Positions 25,627 to 35,594 are shown, numbered from the stretch's first letter. The stretch: DNA of 64,000 nt from CPC320 sp002336405 (GCA_949372595.1 CASIAN010000031.1:1-64000), one strand, 5' to 3'. Program-made: numbers and translations. The notes: generated by a model not told the origin, from the sequence alone.

Positions 25627-26085
25627 ATGTTATTTGAAACTTTGGACGATATTTCCGTCCCGATTGCCGAGGTATTTGTGGCAGTGACGGCGGGCAGCGT
25701 GATCGAGCGGTTTGCCGCCAAGCGCGGATTAATCCTGCGACGGGTTGATCTGGCAGGGGTGCTTGGGTTGGGGCCTTGTTGGTCCACTTCCTTTCAGTTT
25801 CGCGGGGCAACTCGGCAGGCTTTGGTTGATGTGATAAAGTTTGAGCCAGACCATCTGCTGTGCTTTCAAACCCATGTTCAGGGATTGACCACCGAGTTCA
25901 CCATCCGCTTTACCCCGATCTCGGATAGCCAAACCAGACTGTTATTTACGATAGAATTGCTGCCTAATGCGCTGCCTGCCGGGGTTTTTGTGCATTCGCT
26001 CAAGTTTGCGCGGGCACGGGTCACGGCGCGGTTTGCGCAGGGTGTCAGGGAACTGACGCAAGAGATAACTGCGGGCTCGAATTAG
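25627..26085 (+). CDS. SRPBCC family protein
   Basis: Small START/Bet v 1-like fold protein of 152 residues; the ligand is unknown. Features are the N-terminal FETLDDISVPIAEVFVAVT helix-strand pattern, a central beta-rich region ending QTHVQGLTTEFTIRFTPI, and a long C-terminal helix (HSLKFARARVTARFAQGV). It follows nudC by 46 bases and may share its transcript. No catalytic motif can be named. Confidence 0.75.
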   Translation: MLFETLDDISVPIAEVFVAVTAGSVIERFAAKRGLILRRVDLAGVLGLGPCWSTSFQFRGATRQALVDVIKFEPDHLLCFQTHVQGLTTEFTIRFTPISDSQTRLLFTIELLPNALPAGVFVHSLKFARARVTARFAQGVRELTQEITAGSN

Positions 26086-26461
26086 GCGCATTTGTAACAG
26101 ATCAGGGGTCTGTACTGCGTGGTGCGGGCGCAGACATTGTGCGGGGATCGAATGAAGTACAATCGGTTTGAGCTTTTTACCTGAACCCTCAGTTTGCAGT
26201 GGACTGGGGTGGTGCTTGCAATATTGCAGGTTAAAGCAGAAATGGCAGATGATCGCGTGGATGGGGGCTGTGGCAACTGGACAGTACGGGCATCTGTGGT
26301 GTCACTGGTATCGGCCACATCGCAATGCGCCACAGGCCCAGCGTACCTGTGCCATGTCGGGCGCAGCGACGATCATCTTATAAGGACAAAGCCAGTCTGG
26401 GCATCTGGAGCTTTGTTGAGATCCGATTGGCTCGGTTCAATGTTGGTGCATGGCCTCTGCC
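26086..26461 (+). other. Spacer without a recognisable gene
   Basis: About 375 bases between the SRPBCC gene and the end of pheA (convergent). Short frames are open on both strands, but they are Cys- and His-rich, overlap each other and lack ribosome sites. A weak stem (ACAGA/TCTGT near 26099-26115) is the only structure seen. It could be decayed coding sequence, but nothing is identifiable. Confidence 0.5.
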
Positions 26462-27295
26462 TCACCGTGGACGGTTCACCGGATAGACCCCGAGGATCTT
26501 AATTTTGTCGGTGAAATAGTCCAGCTCTTCCAGGGCCAGCTTGACGTTTGCGTCTTCTGGATGACCCTCAATGTCGGCATGAAACTGGGTTGCGGTAAAC
26601 GAGCCGCCGACCATATAGCTTTCCAACTTGGTCATATTCACCCCGTTGGTGGCAAACCCGCCCATTGCTTTATAGAGTGCGGCGGGAATGTTGCGCACCT
26701 GAAACACAAAGCTGGTCATCATGCCGCGATCGCCGCGACGGCTATAGTCTGGGTCGCGCGCCATGATGACAAAGCGCGTGGTATTATTGTCATTATCCTC
26801 GATGTCCTGCGCCAAAACATCGAGACCATAAATCTCACCTGCCAAGCTGCTGGCAAGGGCTGCCAGACCGGGGTCGGCAGTCTTGGCGACATGTTTTGCC
26901 GAACCAGCAGTGTCAGCTCCGGTGATGCGGTGGATGCCATGTTCGCTTAAAAATCCGCGACACTGGCCCAAAAGTACCGTGTGGCTCATCGCAGAGGTGA
27001 TTTGAGACAGGGTGGTTCCGGGCACTGACAGCAGGCTGATGCGCACTCGCACGAAAGCCTCGTCAATCATATGCAGCCCAGAGTCGGGCAGCAGCGAATG
27101 AATATCAGCTACCCGTCCGGCGGTAGAGTTTTCCACCGGCAACATCGCCAGTTCTGCCGCCCCAGAGCGCACGGCCTCGATTGCATCCTCAAACGTGCGG
27201 CACGGCAGCGGTTGCTTGTCAGGATATGCCTCGCGGCAGGCTTCGTGCGAGTAGGCGCCAAGTTCGCCTTGAAACGCAATTTTAAACTGTATCAT
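26462..27295 (-). CDS. pheA: Prephenate dehydratase
   Basis: Converts prephenate to phenylpyruvate, the committed phenylalanine step. The 277-residue product is monofunctional: an N-terminal dehydratase domain (IAFQGELGAYSHEA; LAMLPVENSTAGRV; the catalytic NTTRF motif about residue 170) followed by an ACT domain (SFVFQVRNIPAALYKAMG; KLESYM) that binds phenylalanine for feedback control. There is no fused chorismate mutase, as usual in Alphaproteobacteria. The ATG at 27295 is divergent from the cytochrome c gene, the customary neighbour in Rhodobacterales. Confidence 0.96.
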   Translation of the reverse strand: MIQFKIAFQGELGAYSHEACREAYPDKQPLPCRTFEDAIEAVRSGAAELAMLPVENSTAGRVADIHSLLPDSGLHMIDEAFVRVRISLLSVPGTTLSQITSAMSHTVLLGQCRGFLSEHGIHRITGADTAGSAKHVAKTADPGLAALASSLAGEIYGLDVLAQDIEDNDNNTTRFVIMARDPDYSRRGDRGMMTSFVFQVRNIPAALYKAMGGFATNGVNMTKLESYMVGGSFTATQFHADIEGHPEDANVKLALEELDYFTDKIKILGVYPVNRPR

Positions 27296-27412
27296 ATAGA
27301 TTCCCGTCTCTTTAACCCAATTCGGGCGTTTGGTCGCGGTAACTACACCTTGCGTCCGACTATGGGAAGCGGATAGATAACACCTGATTGATAGCGAATA
27401 GGTACCAGAGCG

Positions 27413-27931
27413 ATGCTTGACACGATGACAATGACCAAAATCTTGGGTGGGTTGTGTGGCGCCTTCCTAATTTTCCTGCTGGGCAATTGGGTTGCGGAAG
27501 AACTTTACCATGTCGGCGGCAGCGGACACGGTGATCATAAGCAGGCCTATGTCATTGAGACTGGTGAAGAAGAGGTTGACACGGCGCAAGAAGAAGGCCC
27601 AGACTTTGCGACGTTGCTGGCGTCTGCGGATACTGGCAAAGGTGCCAAGGTGTTCAGTAAGTGCAAAGCTTGCCACAAATTGGAAGCTGGTGCCAATGGA
27701 ACCGGCCCGCATCTTTATGGGGTGGTCGATCGCACAGTGGCTGTCGAGGCGGACTACAAGTATTCTGGCGCATTGGTCGCGGTTGCCGATGTTTGGACAG
27801 CAGAAAACCTGAACGGGTTTCTGGAAAATCCAAAATCTTATGCGCCCGGCACTAAAATGGGATTTTCTGGTTTGAAAAAAGAAACCGACCGCGCCAACTT
27901 GATCGCATATCTGGCAACGATCGGCGAATAG
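27413..27931 (+). CDS. Membrane-anchored class I cytochrome c
   Basis: Electron carrier tethered to the periplasmic face of the inner membrane, of the cytochrome c-y/c552 (CycM) type that links the bc1 complex to terminal oxidases. The 172-residue protein has one N-terminal membrane segment (about residues 9-28), an acidic linker (residues 45-65), the heme site CKACH (Cys84, Cys87, His88) and the axial methionine in PGTKMGF (Met149). The ATG at 27413 is used; an in-frame ATG four codons later is also possible. A terminator follows the gene. Confidence 0.92.
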   Translation: MLDTMTMTKILGGLCGAFLIFLLGNWVAEELYHVGGSGHGDHKQAYVIETGEEEVDTAQEEGPDFATLLASADTGKGAKVFSKCKACHKLEAGANGTGPHLYGVVDRTVAVEADYKYSGALVAVADVWTAENLNGFLENPKSYAPGTKMGFSGLKKETDRANLIAYLATIGE

Positions 27932-27956
27932 TCAGAGCAACACACTAATTTGAATT

Positions 27957-27986
27957 AAGCCATCGCCATGCGCGGTGGCTTTTTTA
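27957..27986 (+). terminator. Rho-independent terminator after the cytochrome c gene
   Basis: AGCCATCGC at 27958-27966 pairs with GCGGTGGCT at 27972-27980 (one G-U pair), followed by a T-run to 27985. A frame that could extend yejA upstream starts inside this hairpin and is therefore not used. Confidence 0.88.
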
Positions 27987-28103
27987 CATCTAATGCCTGC
28001 CGATCACAAAAAATTCAACAAAACGCTGCTTGCGCATGGCAAAGTAGACCCTGTAGTTTATCTTAATCTAAATGGATTAAATTGTCTGGATCGGAGCCTG
28101 GTG

Positions 28104-30017
28104 ATGCGCAGTAAACAAAATACCTCGGTAAAACGTGCGGCACAAACTGCCCCAGTGATTGCATTGCGATTTTTGGGGCTGCTGGGCTTTAGTCTGATCG
28201 CGGTCCTCTGGCTGGCGAAAAGTACCTTTGCGGCAGATAAAATCATTACGTCGCATGGGATCTCAAGCTTTGGTGAGCTGAAATATCCCGCCAATTTTCC
28301 ACATTTTGATTATGTGAACCCGGATGCACCAAAAGGCGGTGAATTTACCACTTGGGGATTTGGCACATTTGACAGCCTCAGCCCCTATATCCTGAAAGGG
28401 AACTCCGGGTCGCTTGCAACTGTCTTTTTCGATACTTTGATGACGGGAAATGCTGATGAACCTGATTCAATGTACGGGTTGGTGGCCCATACTGTGGAGT
28501 ATCCTGAAGATCGCAGTTGGGTGATTTTTCACATGCGCCCTGAAGCCCAGTTTGCAGACGGTACGCCACTGAGCGCTGAGGATGTGGTGTTCAGCTATAA
28601 CGTGTTGTTTGAAAAAGGTCGTCCAACCTTTAAGGTTACTTTCGAGCATTTCGACAAGGTGGAAGCGCTGGACACCCATCGTGTTAAGTTTTCATTTAAT
28701 CCTGAGGGCCCGTTGCGCGAACTGTTGATGACCGCTGGGGGCTTGCCAATTTTCTCTAAAGCCTATTACGCCGACCGCGATTTTGCTGAAGCCACGCTTG
28801 AACCGCCGCTGGGTTCAGGCAAATACGAGTTGCTGTCTGTCGATGCCGGTCGCAGCGTTGCCTATAAACGTCGACCCGATTATTGGGGCAAAGATTTGCC
28901 AGTGAATGTTGGCACCGATAATTTTGATGTGCTCAAGGTTGAGTATTTTGCTGATTACACGACCGCCTTTGAGGCATTCAAAGGCGGTGCCTATACTTAT
29001 CGCGAGGAATATATGTCCAAGCTTTGGGCGACCTCTTATGAGTTTCCTGCGGTTGAGAAAGGGTGGGTAAAGCTCGAAAACCTGCCTGACGGACGCCCAG
29101 CGGGGACCCAAGGGTTTTGGTTTAACCTGCGCAATGAAAAATTCAGCGACCCGCGTGTGCGCGAAGCAATTGGTATGGCGTTTAACTTTGAGTGGTCCAA
29201 CGAAAGTCTGTTTTATGGCATCTATAGCCGCACTGACAGCTTTTGGGAAAATTCTGCAACGCTGCAGGCTGAGGGAATGCCGTCTGAGGCTGAGTTGGCG
29301 TTACTTGAACCGTTGCGCGATCTGCTTCCCGCAGCTGTCTTTGATGCACCGGCCTATGTGCCACTGGTGTCCAAACCCGATCAAGTTGGGGACCGCAAGG
29401 CCCTGCGCAAAGCGGGCAAGCTGCTTGATGACGCAGGTTGGGTGGTTGGAGATGACGGCATTCGCGTCGATGCTGATGGCGCGCAGTTGACGCTGGATGT
29501 GATGAATGACAGCCCCTCTTTTGAACGCATCATCAACCCGTATATTGAAAACCTCAAACGGCTTGGGGTGGCAGCAACCACCACGCGGGTGGATTCTGCC
29601 GAGGCTCAGGAGCGTGAGAAGAACTTTGATTATGACATGGTTGTGCAACGCTATGCCATGTCGTCGACCCCGGGCATTGAGTTGCGCGGTATTTTCGGGT
29701 CGGAGACCGTGGATGTTGCCGGATCAGCCAACCGGGCCGGGCTTGCGCATCCGGGCGTGGATGCGTTGATCCGCCATATTGCCGAGGCTGAATCCCGTGC
29801 CGATCTGACCACGGCTGTCAACGCGCTTGATCGGGTGCTGCGGGCGTTACATATCTGGGTGCCGCAATGGTACAAACCCGTGCATAACATTGCGTATTTT
29901 GATATGTATGAACGTCCCTACACCGACACCCCGCCGCTTTATTCGATGGGTGAGATGTCGATCTGGTGGTATAATTCTGAAAAGGCGCAAGCCTTGAAAG
30001 ACGCAGGCGCATTTTGA
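28104..30017 (+). CDS. yejA: Peptide ABC transporter substrate-binding protein YejA-like
   Basis: Periplasmic extracytoplasmic binding protein (family 5) of the YejABEF importer, which takes up oligopeptides (microcin C in E. coli; muropeptides in Rhizobiales). The 637-residue product has an export signal with a hydrophobic core (FLGLLGFSLIAVLWLA, about residues 24-39) ending in STFAADK. It then shows the family sequence HGISSFGELKYPANFPHFDYVNPDAPKGG, here split across residues 50-78. The ATG at 28104 is preferred, with CGGAG seven bases upstream. It heads an operon of four genes with tight spacing. Confidence 0.93.
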   Translation: MRSKQNTSVKRAAQTAPVIALRFLGLLGFSLIAVLWLAKSTFAADKIITSHGISSFGELKYPANFPHFDYVNPDAPKGGEFTTWGFGTFDSLSPYILKGNSGSLATVFFDTLMTGNADEPDSMYGLVAHTVEYPEDRSWVIFHMRPEAQFADGTPLSAEDVVFSYNVLFEKGRPTFKVTFEHFDKVEALDTHRVKFSFNPEGPLRELLMTAGGLPIFSKAYYADRDFAEATLEPPLGSGKYELLSVDAGRSVAYKRRPDYWGKDLPVNVGTDNFDVLKVEYFADYTTAFEAFKGGAYTYREEYMSKLWATSYEFPAVEKGWVKLENLPDGRPAGTQGFWFNLRNEKFSDPRVREAIGMAFNFEWSNESLFYGIYSRTDSFWENSATLQAEGMPSEAELALLEPLRDLLPAAVFDAPAYVPLVSKPDQVGDRKALRKAGKLLDDAGWVVGDDGIRVDADGAQLTLDVMNDSPSFERIINPYIENLKRLGVAATTTRVDSAEAQEREKNFDYDMVVQRYAMSSTPGIELRGIFGSETVDVAGSANRAGLAHPGVDALIRHIAEAESRADLTTAVNALDRVLRALHIWVPQWYKPVHNIAYFDMYERPYTDTPPLYSMGEMSIWWYNSEKAQALKDAGAF

Positions 30018-30032
30018 GGCAGGGCCACTAAC

Positions 30033-31112
30033 ATGGGCGCATATATTCTTCGCAGATTGGCGCTGATCATTCCTACGTTGTTGGGGATCATGGTGATTAA
30101 TTTTGCCCTCGTGCAATTTGTACCGGGCGGCCCGATCGAGCAGATCATTGCCCAAATCGAAGGTGGTGGTGATGTGTTTGAGGGCATTGCTGGTGGTGGG
30201 GCTGCCGAAACGGCGGCAGCGAGTTCCGAAGACTATGTTGGCGGGCGCGGGCTGCCGCCCGAATTTATTGCACAGCTTGAAGCCGAGTTTGGCTTTGACA
30301 AACCACCGCTTGAGCGGTTTTTTCACATGATGTGGAATTATATGCGGCTGGATTTTGGCGAGAGTTATTTTCGGTCGGTCAGCGTTATTGATCTGGTTTT
30401 GGAAAAGATGCCGGTCTCGATCACCTTGGGGCTTTGGTCGACGCTGATTGCTTATATGGTGTCTATCCCGCTGGGCATCCACAAAGCGGTGCGCGACGGA
30501 AGTAAATTTGACACCTGGACAAGTGGCCTGATTATTGTTGGCTATGCCATTCCGGGATTTTTGTTCGCCATCCTACTGTTAGTATTGTTTGCGGGTGGAT
30601 CTTATTACCAAATATTCCCGCTGCGCGGCCTGACGTCGGAAAATTGGTCTGACTTGGGCTTTTTTGCAAAGATCGCTGATTATTTCTGGCATATTGCGCT
30701 GCCGGTTCTGGCTTCTACCATCGCGGCCTTTGCCACTTTGACACTTCTGACCAAGAACAGTTTTCTCGACGAGATCAAAAAACAATATGTCATGACCGCA
30801 CGCGCCAAAGGGCTGTCCGAGGGCCGAGTGCTTTATGGGCATGTATTTCGCAATGCCATGCTTATCGTGATCGCGGGGTTTCCAGCGGTGTTTATTGGGG
30901 TATTTTTTGGCGGCTCGCTGATCATCGAGACGATTTTTTCGTTGGATGGTCTTGGGCGGCTTGGTTTTGAGGCGGCTGTGGCGCGCGATTATCCGGTGAT
31001 TTTTGGAACGCTGTTTGTCTTTGGCCTCATGGGGCTTTTTGTGGGGATCCTGTCGGACCTGATGTATGTCTTTATTGATCCGCGGATTGATTTTGAAAGC
31101 CGACAGGGATAA
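30033..31112 (+). CDS. yejB: Peptide ABC transporter permease YejB-like
   Basis: Inner-membrane permease of the Yej importer. The 359-residue protein begins with the DppB-like helix MGAYILRRLALIIPTLLG. It has a long periplasmic insertion rich in Gly and Ala (about residues 45-75), typical of YejB, and the ABC-permease EAA-loop (TARAKGLSEGRVLYGHVFRNAM, around residue 255). It lies 15 bases after yejA and overlaps yejE by one base. Confidence 0.94.
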   Translation: MGAYILRRLALIIPTLLGIMVINFALVQFVPGGPIEQIIAQIEGGGDVFEGIAGGGAAETAAASSEDYVGGRGLPPEFIAQLEAEFGFDKPPLERFFHMMWNYMRLDFGESYFRSVSVIDLVLEKMPVSITLGLWSTLIAYMVSIPLGIHKAVRDGSKFDTWTSGLIIVGYAIPGFLFAILLLVLFAGGSYYQIFPLRGLTSENWSDLGFFAKIADYFWHIALPVLASTIAAFATLTLLTKNSFLDEIKKQYVMTARAKGLSEGRVLYGHVFRNAMLIVIAGFPAVFIGVFFGGSLIIETIFSLDGLGRLGFEAAVARDYPVIFGTLFVFGLMGLFVGILSDLMYVFIDPRIDFESRQG

Positions 31113-32239
31113 TGGGTTTAATGTCGTTCACACTGTCGCCGCTCAATCAACGCCGCTGGAATAATTTCAAAAGCAATCGTCGGGCGTTCTGGTCGCTGGT
31201 TGTGTTTTCGATCCTATTCGGGCTATCACTGTTGGCCGAATTTATTGCCAATGACAAGCCGATCTTGGTGCAGTATCGCGGCGAGTATTATGCGCCTATT
31301 TTTCAGTTTTATCCTGAGACAGCTTTTGGTGGCGATTTTAAAACTGAGGCGGTGTACCGCGACCCAGAGGTCAAATGCCTGATCCGGTCCGGCGGTATTG
31401 AGGATTGTTTTGACGATCCAGAGGGCATTATCGCAGCCATTGATGCGGGGAGCTTTGGCATCGGGGACGACAGTTTTCACAAGGGCTGGGCGTTGTGGCC
31501 GGTAATTCCCTACTCGTTTACAACGCCCGTGGACCGACCCGGTGCAGCACCGCTGCCGCCCAACTCTCAAAACTGGCTTGGCACAGATGATACCAAGCGC
31601 GATGTGGTGGCACGGGTGATCTATGGATTTCGGTTATCGATTGTGTTTACCTTGATCGTGACCACTTGCGCATCTTTGATAGGCATTGCCGCCGGTGCGG
31701 CGCAGGGCTATTTTGGGGGGCGTTTGGATTTAGTCTTTCAGCGGGTGATTGAAATCTGGGGGGCGACGCCATCGCTTTATATTATCATTATTTTGTTTGC
31801 GATACTGGGTCGGGGTTTCTGGCTTTTGGTGTTTTTGATGGTGCTGTTTGGTTGGACTGCGCTGGTTGGGGTTGTGCGGGCCGAGTTTTTGCGAGCCCGC
31901 AATCTGGAATATGTGCGCGCGGCACGGGCGCTGGGTGTGTCTAACCTGACGATCATGTTCCGTCATATGCTGCCGAATGCGATGGTGGCGACGCTGACTA
32001 TGCTGCCTTTTATCGTGACTGGCACGATTAGCACCTTGGCCAGTCTTGACTTTCTGGGCTTCGGTTTGCCGTCTTCTGCGCCAAGTTTGGGCGAGTTGAC
32101 CTTGCAGGCGAAACAAAACCTGCAAGCACCATGGCTGGCTTTTACGGCGTTTTTCACCTTTGCTATCATGCTGTCATTACTGGTGTTTATTTTTGAGGGT
32201 GTGCGCGATGCGTTCGATCCCCGAAAGACCTTCCAATGA
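31112..32239 (+). CDS. yejE: Peptide ABC transporter permease YejE-like
   Basis: Second inner-membrane permease of the importer, 375 residues. It carries the long periplasmic loop characteristic of YejE between the first and second membrane helices (about residues 45-150; QYRGEYYAPIFQFYPE, then NWLGTDDTKRDVVARVIYG), followed by five helices and the EAA-loop YVRAARALGVSNLTIMFRHMLPNAM (around residue 270). The ATG at 31112 overlaps the yejB stop by one base; an ATG nine bases later is a possible alternative. Its stop overlaps yejF (ATGA). Confidence 0.94.
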   Translation: MGLMSFTLSPLNQRRWNNFKSNRRAFWSLVVFSILFGLSLLAEFIANDKPILVQYRGEYYAPIFQFYPETAFGGDFKTEAVYRDPEVKCLIRSGGIEDCFDDPEGIIAAIDAGSFGIGDDSFHKGWALWPVIPYSFTTPVDRPGAAPLPPNSQNWLGTDDTKRDVVARVIYGFRLSIVFTLIVTTCASLIGIAAGAAQGYFGGRLDLVFQRVIEIWGATPSLYIIIILFAILGRGFWLLVFLMVLFGWTALVGVVRAEFLRARNLEYVRAARALGVSNLTIMFRHMLPNAMVATLTMLPFIVTGTISTLASLDFLGFGLPSSAPSLGELTLQAKQNLQAPWLAFTAFFTFAIMLSLLVFIFEGVRDAFDPRKTFQ

Positions 32240-33840
32240 GCGCGTTGTTACAGGTCGAGAACCTGTCGGTCTCGTTTCGCCAAGAGGGGCGTTTGACGCC
32301 CGCGGTACGCAACATCTCGTTTTCGCTTAATCGCGGCGAAACCGTGGCTCTGGTTGGCGAAAGTGGTTCGGGTAAGTCTGTGTCGGCACTGTCAACGGTG
32401 TCGTTACTGGGCGACAGCGCTGTTGTTTCGGGCTCAGTCACATATGATGGGCAGCAAATGATAGGCGCCGATCAGGGGCTGCTGCGACAGGTGCGTGGCA
32501 ATGACATTAGCTTTATTTTTCAAGAGCCGATGACTTCGCTCAACCCGCTGCACACGATTGAGAGGCAATTAAGCGAAAGCTTGACCTTGCATCAGGGTTT
32601 GGTTGGTGCCAAGGCGCGCGCGCTGATCTTAGAGCTTTTGACCAAGGTTGGCATCCGTGAGCCTGAAACTCGGCTTGGGGCCTATCCGCATCAGCTTTCA
32701 GGTGGTCAGCGGCAACGCATTATGATTGCCATGGCCCTTGCCAACCGCCCGGATGTCTTGATTGCCGATGAGCCGACAACGGCTCTGGATGTGACTATTC
32801 AGGCGCAGATTTTAGAATTATTGGCTGAGTTGAAAGTCTCAGAGGGGATGGGTCTTTTGTTCATCACCCATGATCTGGCGATTGTGCGCCGGATTGCCGA
32901 TCGGGTCTGTGTGATGAAAGACGGTGAGATCGTCGAGACTGGCAGCACGGCAGCGATTTTTGCAAATCCGCAACATCCCTATACCCAAAAGTTGTTGAAC
33001 GCAGCCCCTAGTGGCCGACCAACCCCGGTGGCAGAAACGGCCCCGGTTGTGGTTGAAACCGATCACTTGAAGATTTGGTTTCCAATCCAGCGCGGCTTGC
33101 TAAAGCGCACAGTGGGTCATGTGAAGGCGGTCAACGACCTTACACTTTCGGTGCAGGCGGGCGAAACACTTGGCATCGTTGGTGAAAGTGGTTCGGGTAA
33201 GACCACAGCCGCGCTGGCGATTATGCGGTTGATCCAGCTGGAAGGCAGGGTGACGTTTGCAGGTCAGGCGATTGAGAAAATGTCGGGCCGGTCCCTGCGA
33301 CGACTGCGCGGTGATATGCAAATTGTTTTTCAGGATCCCTTTGGATCTCTGTCGCCTCGGATGACCTGTGCACAGATCATCGCCGAGGGGCTTGAGGTGC
33401 ATGGCACATCCGATCTGCGTCCACTGCGCGATTTGGTGACTGAGGTGATGGTAGAGGTCGGGCTTGATCCTACGGCGATGGATCGATATCCACATGAATT
33501 TTCCGGTGGTCAGAGGCAGCGTATAGCGATTGCGCGGGCGATGATCCTCCGCCCGAAACTGGTGGTCCTGGACGAGCCGACAAGCGCGCTTGATATGACG
33601 GTACAGGTGCAGATTGTCGCCTTGTTACGCGAATTACAGAGAAAATATGGGCTTGCCTATTTGTTTATCAGCCATGATCTAAAGGTGATCCGTGCCATGT
33701 CACATAAGGTTATTGTGATGCGCCAAGGCGATGTTTTGGAAAGTGGGTCTGTCGATGAGATTTTCGAAAACCCGCAGCATGCCTATACCCGGCAATTGCT
33801 GGGCGCGGCGCTTGATTTGGATCAGGTGACACAGGCTTAA
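32236..33840 (+). CDS. yejF: Peptide ABC transporter duplicated ATP-binding protein YejF-like
   Basis: Single polypeptide with both ATPase domains of the Yej importer, 534 residues. Domain 1: Walker A GESGSGKS (about residue 39), signature LSGGQRQR, Walker B LIADEPTTALD. Domain 2: Walker A GESGSGKT (about residue 315), signature FSGGQRQR, Walker B VVLDEPTSALD. All ATPase motifs are intact. It overlaps yejE by four bases. The gene ends 25 bases from the convergent DD-carboxypeptidase gene, with no obvious terminator between. Confidence 0.95.
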   Translation: MSALLQVENLSVSFRQEGRLTPAVRNISFSLNRGETVALVGESGSGKSVSALSTVSLLGDSAVVSGSVTYDGQQMIGADQGLLRQVRGNDISFIFQEPMTSLNPLHTIERQLSESLTLHQGLVGAKARALILELLTKVGIREPETRLGAYPHQLSGGQRQRIMIAMALANRPDVLIADEPTTALDVTIQAQILELLAELKVSEGMGLLFITHDLAIVRRIADRVCVMKDGEIVETGSTAAIFANPQHPYTQKLLNAAPSGRPTPVAETAPVVVETDHLKIWFPIQRGLLKRTVGHVKAVNDLTLSVQAGETLGIVGESGSGKTTAALAIMRLIQLEGRVTFAGQAIEKMSGRSLRRLRGDMQIVFQDPFGSLSPRMTCAQIIAEGLEVHGTSDLRPLRDLVTEVMVEVGLDPTAMDRYPHEFSGGQRQRIAIARAMILRPKLVVLDEPTSALDMTVQVQIVALLRELQRKYGLAYLFISHDLKVIRAMSHKVIVMRQGDVLESGSVDEIFENPQHAYTRQLLGAALDLDQVTQA

Positions 33841-33865
33841 CCGCGGTGGCTCTGCGCGGGGATGC

Positions 33866-35302
33866 CTAGCTTGGGCCGATGGTCGAGCAGGTTTGTTTGC
33901 GCGCGGTTAACCTGCGGCAGGCCAGCGCCGCCGCTTCGCGGGTCATTCCATAAAAATTTGCATCAAACCCGGTCTTTTGCGTGACGACTTTGCGCAAACT
34001 GCCCTCTAGGGTTCCCAGTTCGGACAACACTGTGCGCAACAAGACGGCCTCGGCGGCGCCCCGGCTGCGATAGTTTCCGACATTAATGCCCCAATGGCGC
34101 CCTCCCGATGTCGATATGCGTGTTACCACCTCTAGAACAATGGGGTCATCATCGCTTACGTTCTCGGCAAGCCCGGTCTGATCTGTGTTGTTATACATGC
34201 TGAGCGGTGCAGGCTTATTGCGTGTATCGCCTGCATACATACTACTAAGGTCTTGCGCCGAGCCCTCTAGGGTGTCGGGCATTTGCACAGAATTCAGCGC
34301 CGCTAATATCGTATTTTGCATTGTATCTTTGTCGTCGCCGCCAAGTCCAAATGGACGCAGCTTCGGGCGAAGGCTGGTTTTTACCGCGCTAACTGTGGGG
34401 TGGGTGATACTGGCATGAGCTGCAGCTTTGCCGGGGTTAGGATAGGCGGGTCGTCTGGGTTTGATCACGGCAACATTGGTTGGGGCACGCTTGAAGCCCA
34501 TATTCAACAGTTCGGCGACCCTGGCATTGCGAGACGAGGTCGAGCGCCCGCCAAATACCGTGGCAATTATACGTTCCCTGCCGCGTTCTGCCGAGGCTAC
34601 CAGATTGAAGCCTGCCGCCCGTGTGTACCCGGTTTTTATGCCATCAGCGCCTTTATAATTGGCCAAAAGCCGGCGATTGGTATTGGCGATCTTGCGCTTG
34701 CCAATGGTTGTTGTCCGCCTCGAAAACAAATTGTAATACTGGTTATAATCATACAGCAGATGTCGTCCGAGAATTGTCATGTCGTGGGCTGTAGACAGGT
34801 GCCCCTTTGCTGTCAGGCCGTGCGCATTTTTAAATGTTGTTTGGGTCATCCCCAGTCGTTTTGCGGTACGGGTCATGCGGTTGGCGAAAGCCTCTTCGGA
34901 GCCTGAAATTGCCTCTCCTAGTGCGGTTGCAGCGTCATTGGCAGATTTTACGGCCGCTGCGCGGATTAAATAGCGCAGTTTAATTTTCTGACCGGCTTTT
35001 AAGCCCAGTTTTGAAGGCGGTTCTCTGGAGGCGTTGCGCGAGATTTTTACGAGCGTGTCCTCAGTGATTTCGCCATGACGAATAGCTTCAAACACCACAT
35101 ACAGCGTCATCATTTTAGTAAGCGACGCTGGGTGCAATCGGGTATTGGCATTGCGCGAGTGCAATATTTTCCCCGACCGTGCATCCATCACCACCGCCGC
35201 ATAGGGCGCTGACATCACCGAAATTGGGACAATCACCAACAGCCAGATAGCCGTTGCCAAAAATAGCCCTCTTCGGGCCAGCAATATCTGCCGTACCTTC
35301 AC
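33866..35302 (-). CDS. D-alanyl-D-alanine carboxypeptidase with C-terminal SPOR domain
   Basis: Low-molecular-weight penicillin-binding protein that trims the terminal D-Ala from peptidoglycan stem peptides. The 478-residue product has a signal or anchor segment (LFLATAIWLLVIVPISVM), then the S11 peptidase domain with SLTK (nucleophile Ser, about residue 61), SAN in AAVKSANDAAT, and KTG in GIKTGY. A low-complexity linker leads to a C-terminal SPOR-type domain (about residues 400-470), which binds denuded glycan at division sites. This suggests a septal role. The ATG at 35302 begins MKVRQILLARR. Confidence 0.92.
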   Translation of the reverse strand: MKVRQILLARRGLFLATAIWLLVIVPISVMSAPYAAVVMDARSGKILHSRNANTRLHPASLTKMMTLYVVFEAIRHGEITEDTLVKISRNASREPPSKLGLKAGQKIKLRYLIRAAAVKSANDAATALGEAISGSEEAFANRMTRTAKRLGMTQTTFKNAHGLTAKGHLSTAHDMTILGRHLLYDYNQYYNLFSRRTTTIGKRKIANTNRRLLANYKGADGIKTGYTRAAGFNLVASAERGRERIIATVFGGRSTSSRNARVAELLNMGFKRAPTNVAVIKPRRPAYPNPGKAAAHASITHPTVSAVKTSLRPKLRPFGLGGDDKDTMQNTILAALNSVQMPDTLEGSAQDLSSMYAGDTRNKPAPLSMYNNTDQTGLAENVSDDDPIVLEVVTRISTSGGRHWGINVGNYRSRGAAEAVLLRTVLSELGTLEGSLRKVVTQKTGFDANFYGMTREAAALACRRLTARKQTCSTIGPS

Positions 35303-35594
35303 ATGACCTGCCTTTTTCTGCCTCTGGTCGCTGATTTTTCAGCAACTCATTTAATTACTCTTAAGCTATCACAAAAAGGTTGCGGAATAAAGTATTGATT
35401 TTAATGACAGAGCTTGTGTTTTCAGATAGGCGTATTTGGGCCTTTCCCAAGTGGAGCATTGGAACTTTCTGTCGAATGTACCGTGCAATTTTAACTAAGT
35501 TTGTTGACAGAATTCGCATAGGCCTCTTTTCACCTTGCTTGCGACCTCTATATAGCTAATGACACTGCAACACTAACACGGACACTCTGATGCT

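Noticed and set aside
26450..26950. 166-codon plus-strand frame
   Set aside because: Mostly antisense to pheA, with no ribosome site or recognised domain.
27975..28103. Upstream start extending YejA by 43 residues
   Set aside because: The codon sits in the terminator of the cytochrome gene, and the extension would bury the export signal.
35349..35364. CtrA site upstream of the carboxypeptidase
   Set aside because: The two TTAA halves are separated by six bases, not seven.
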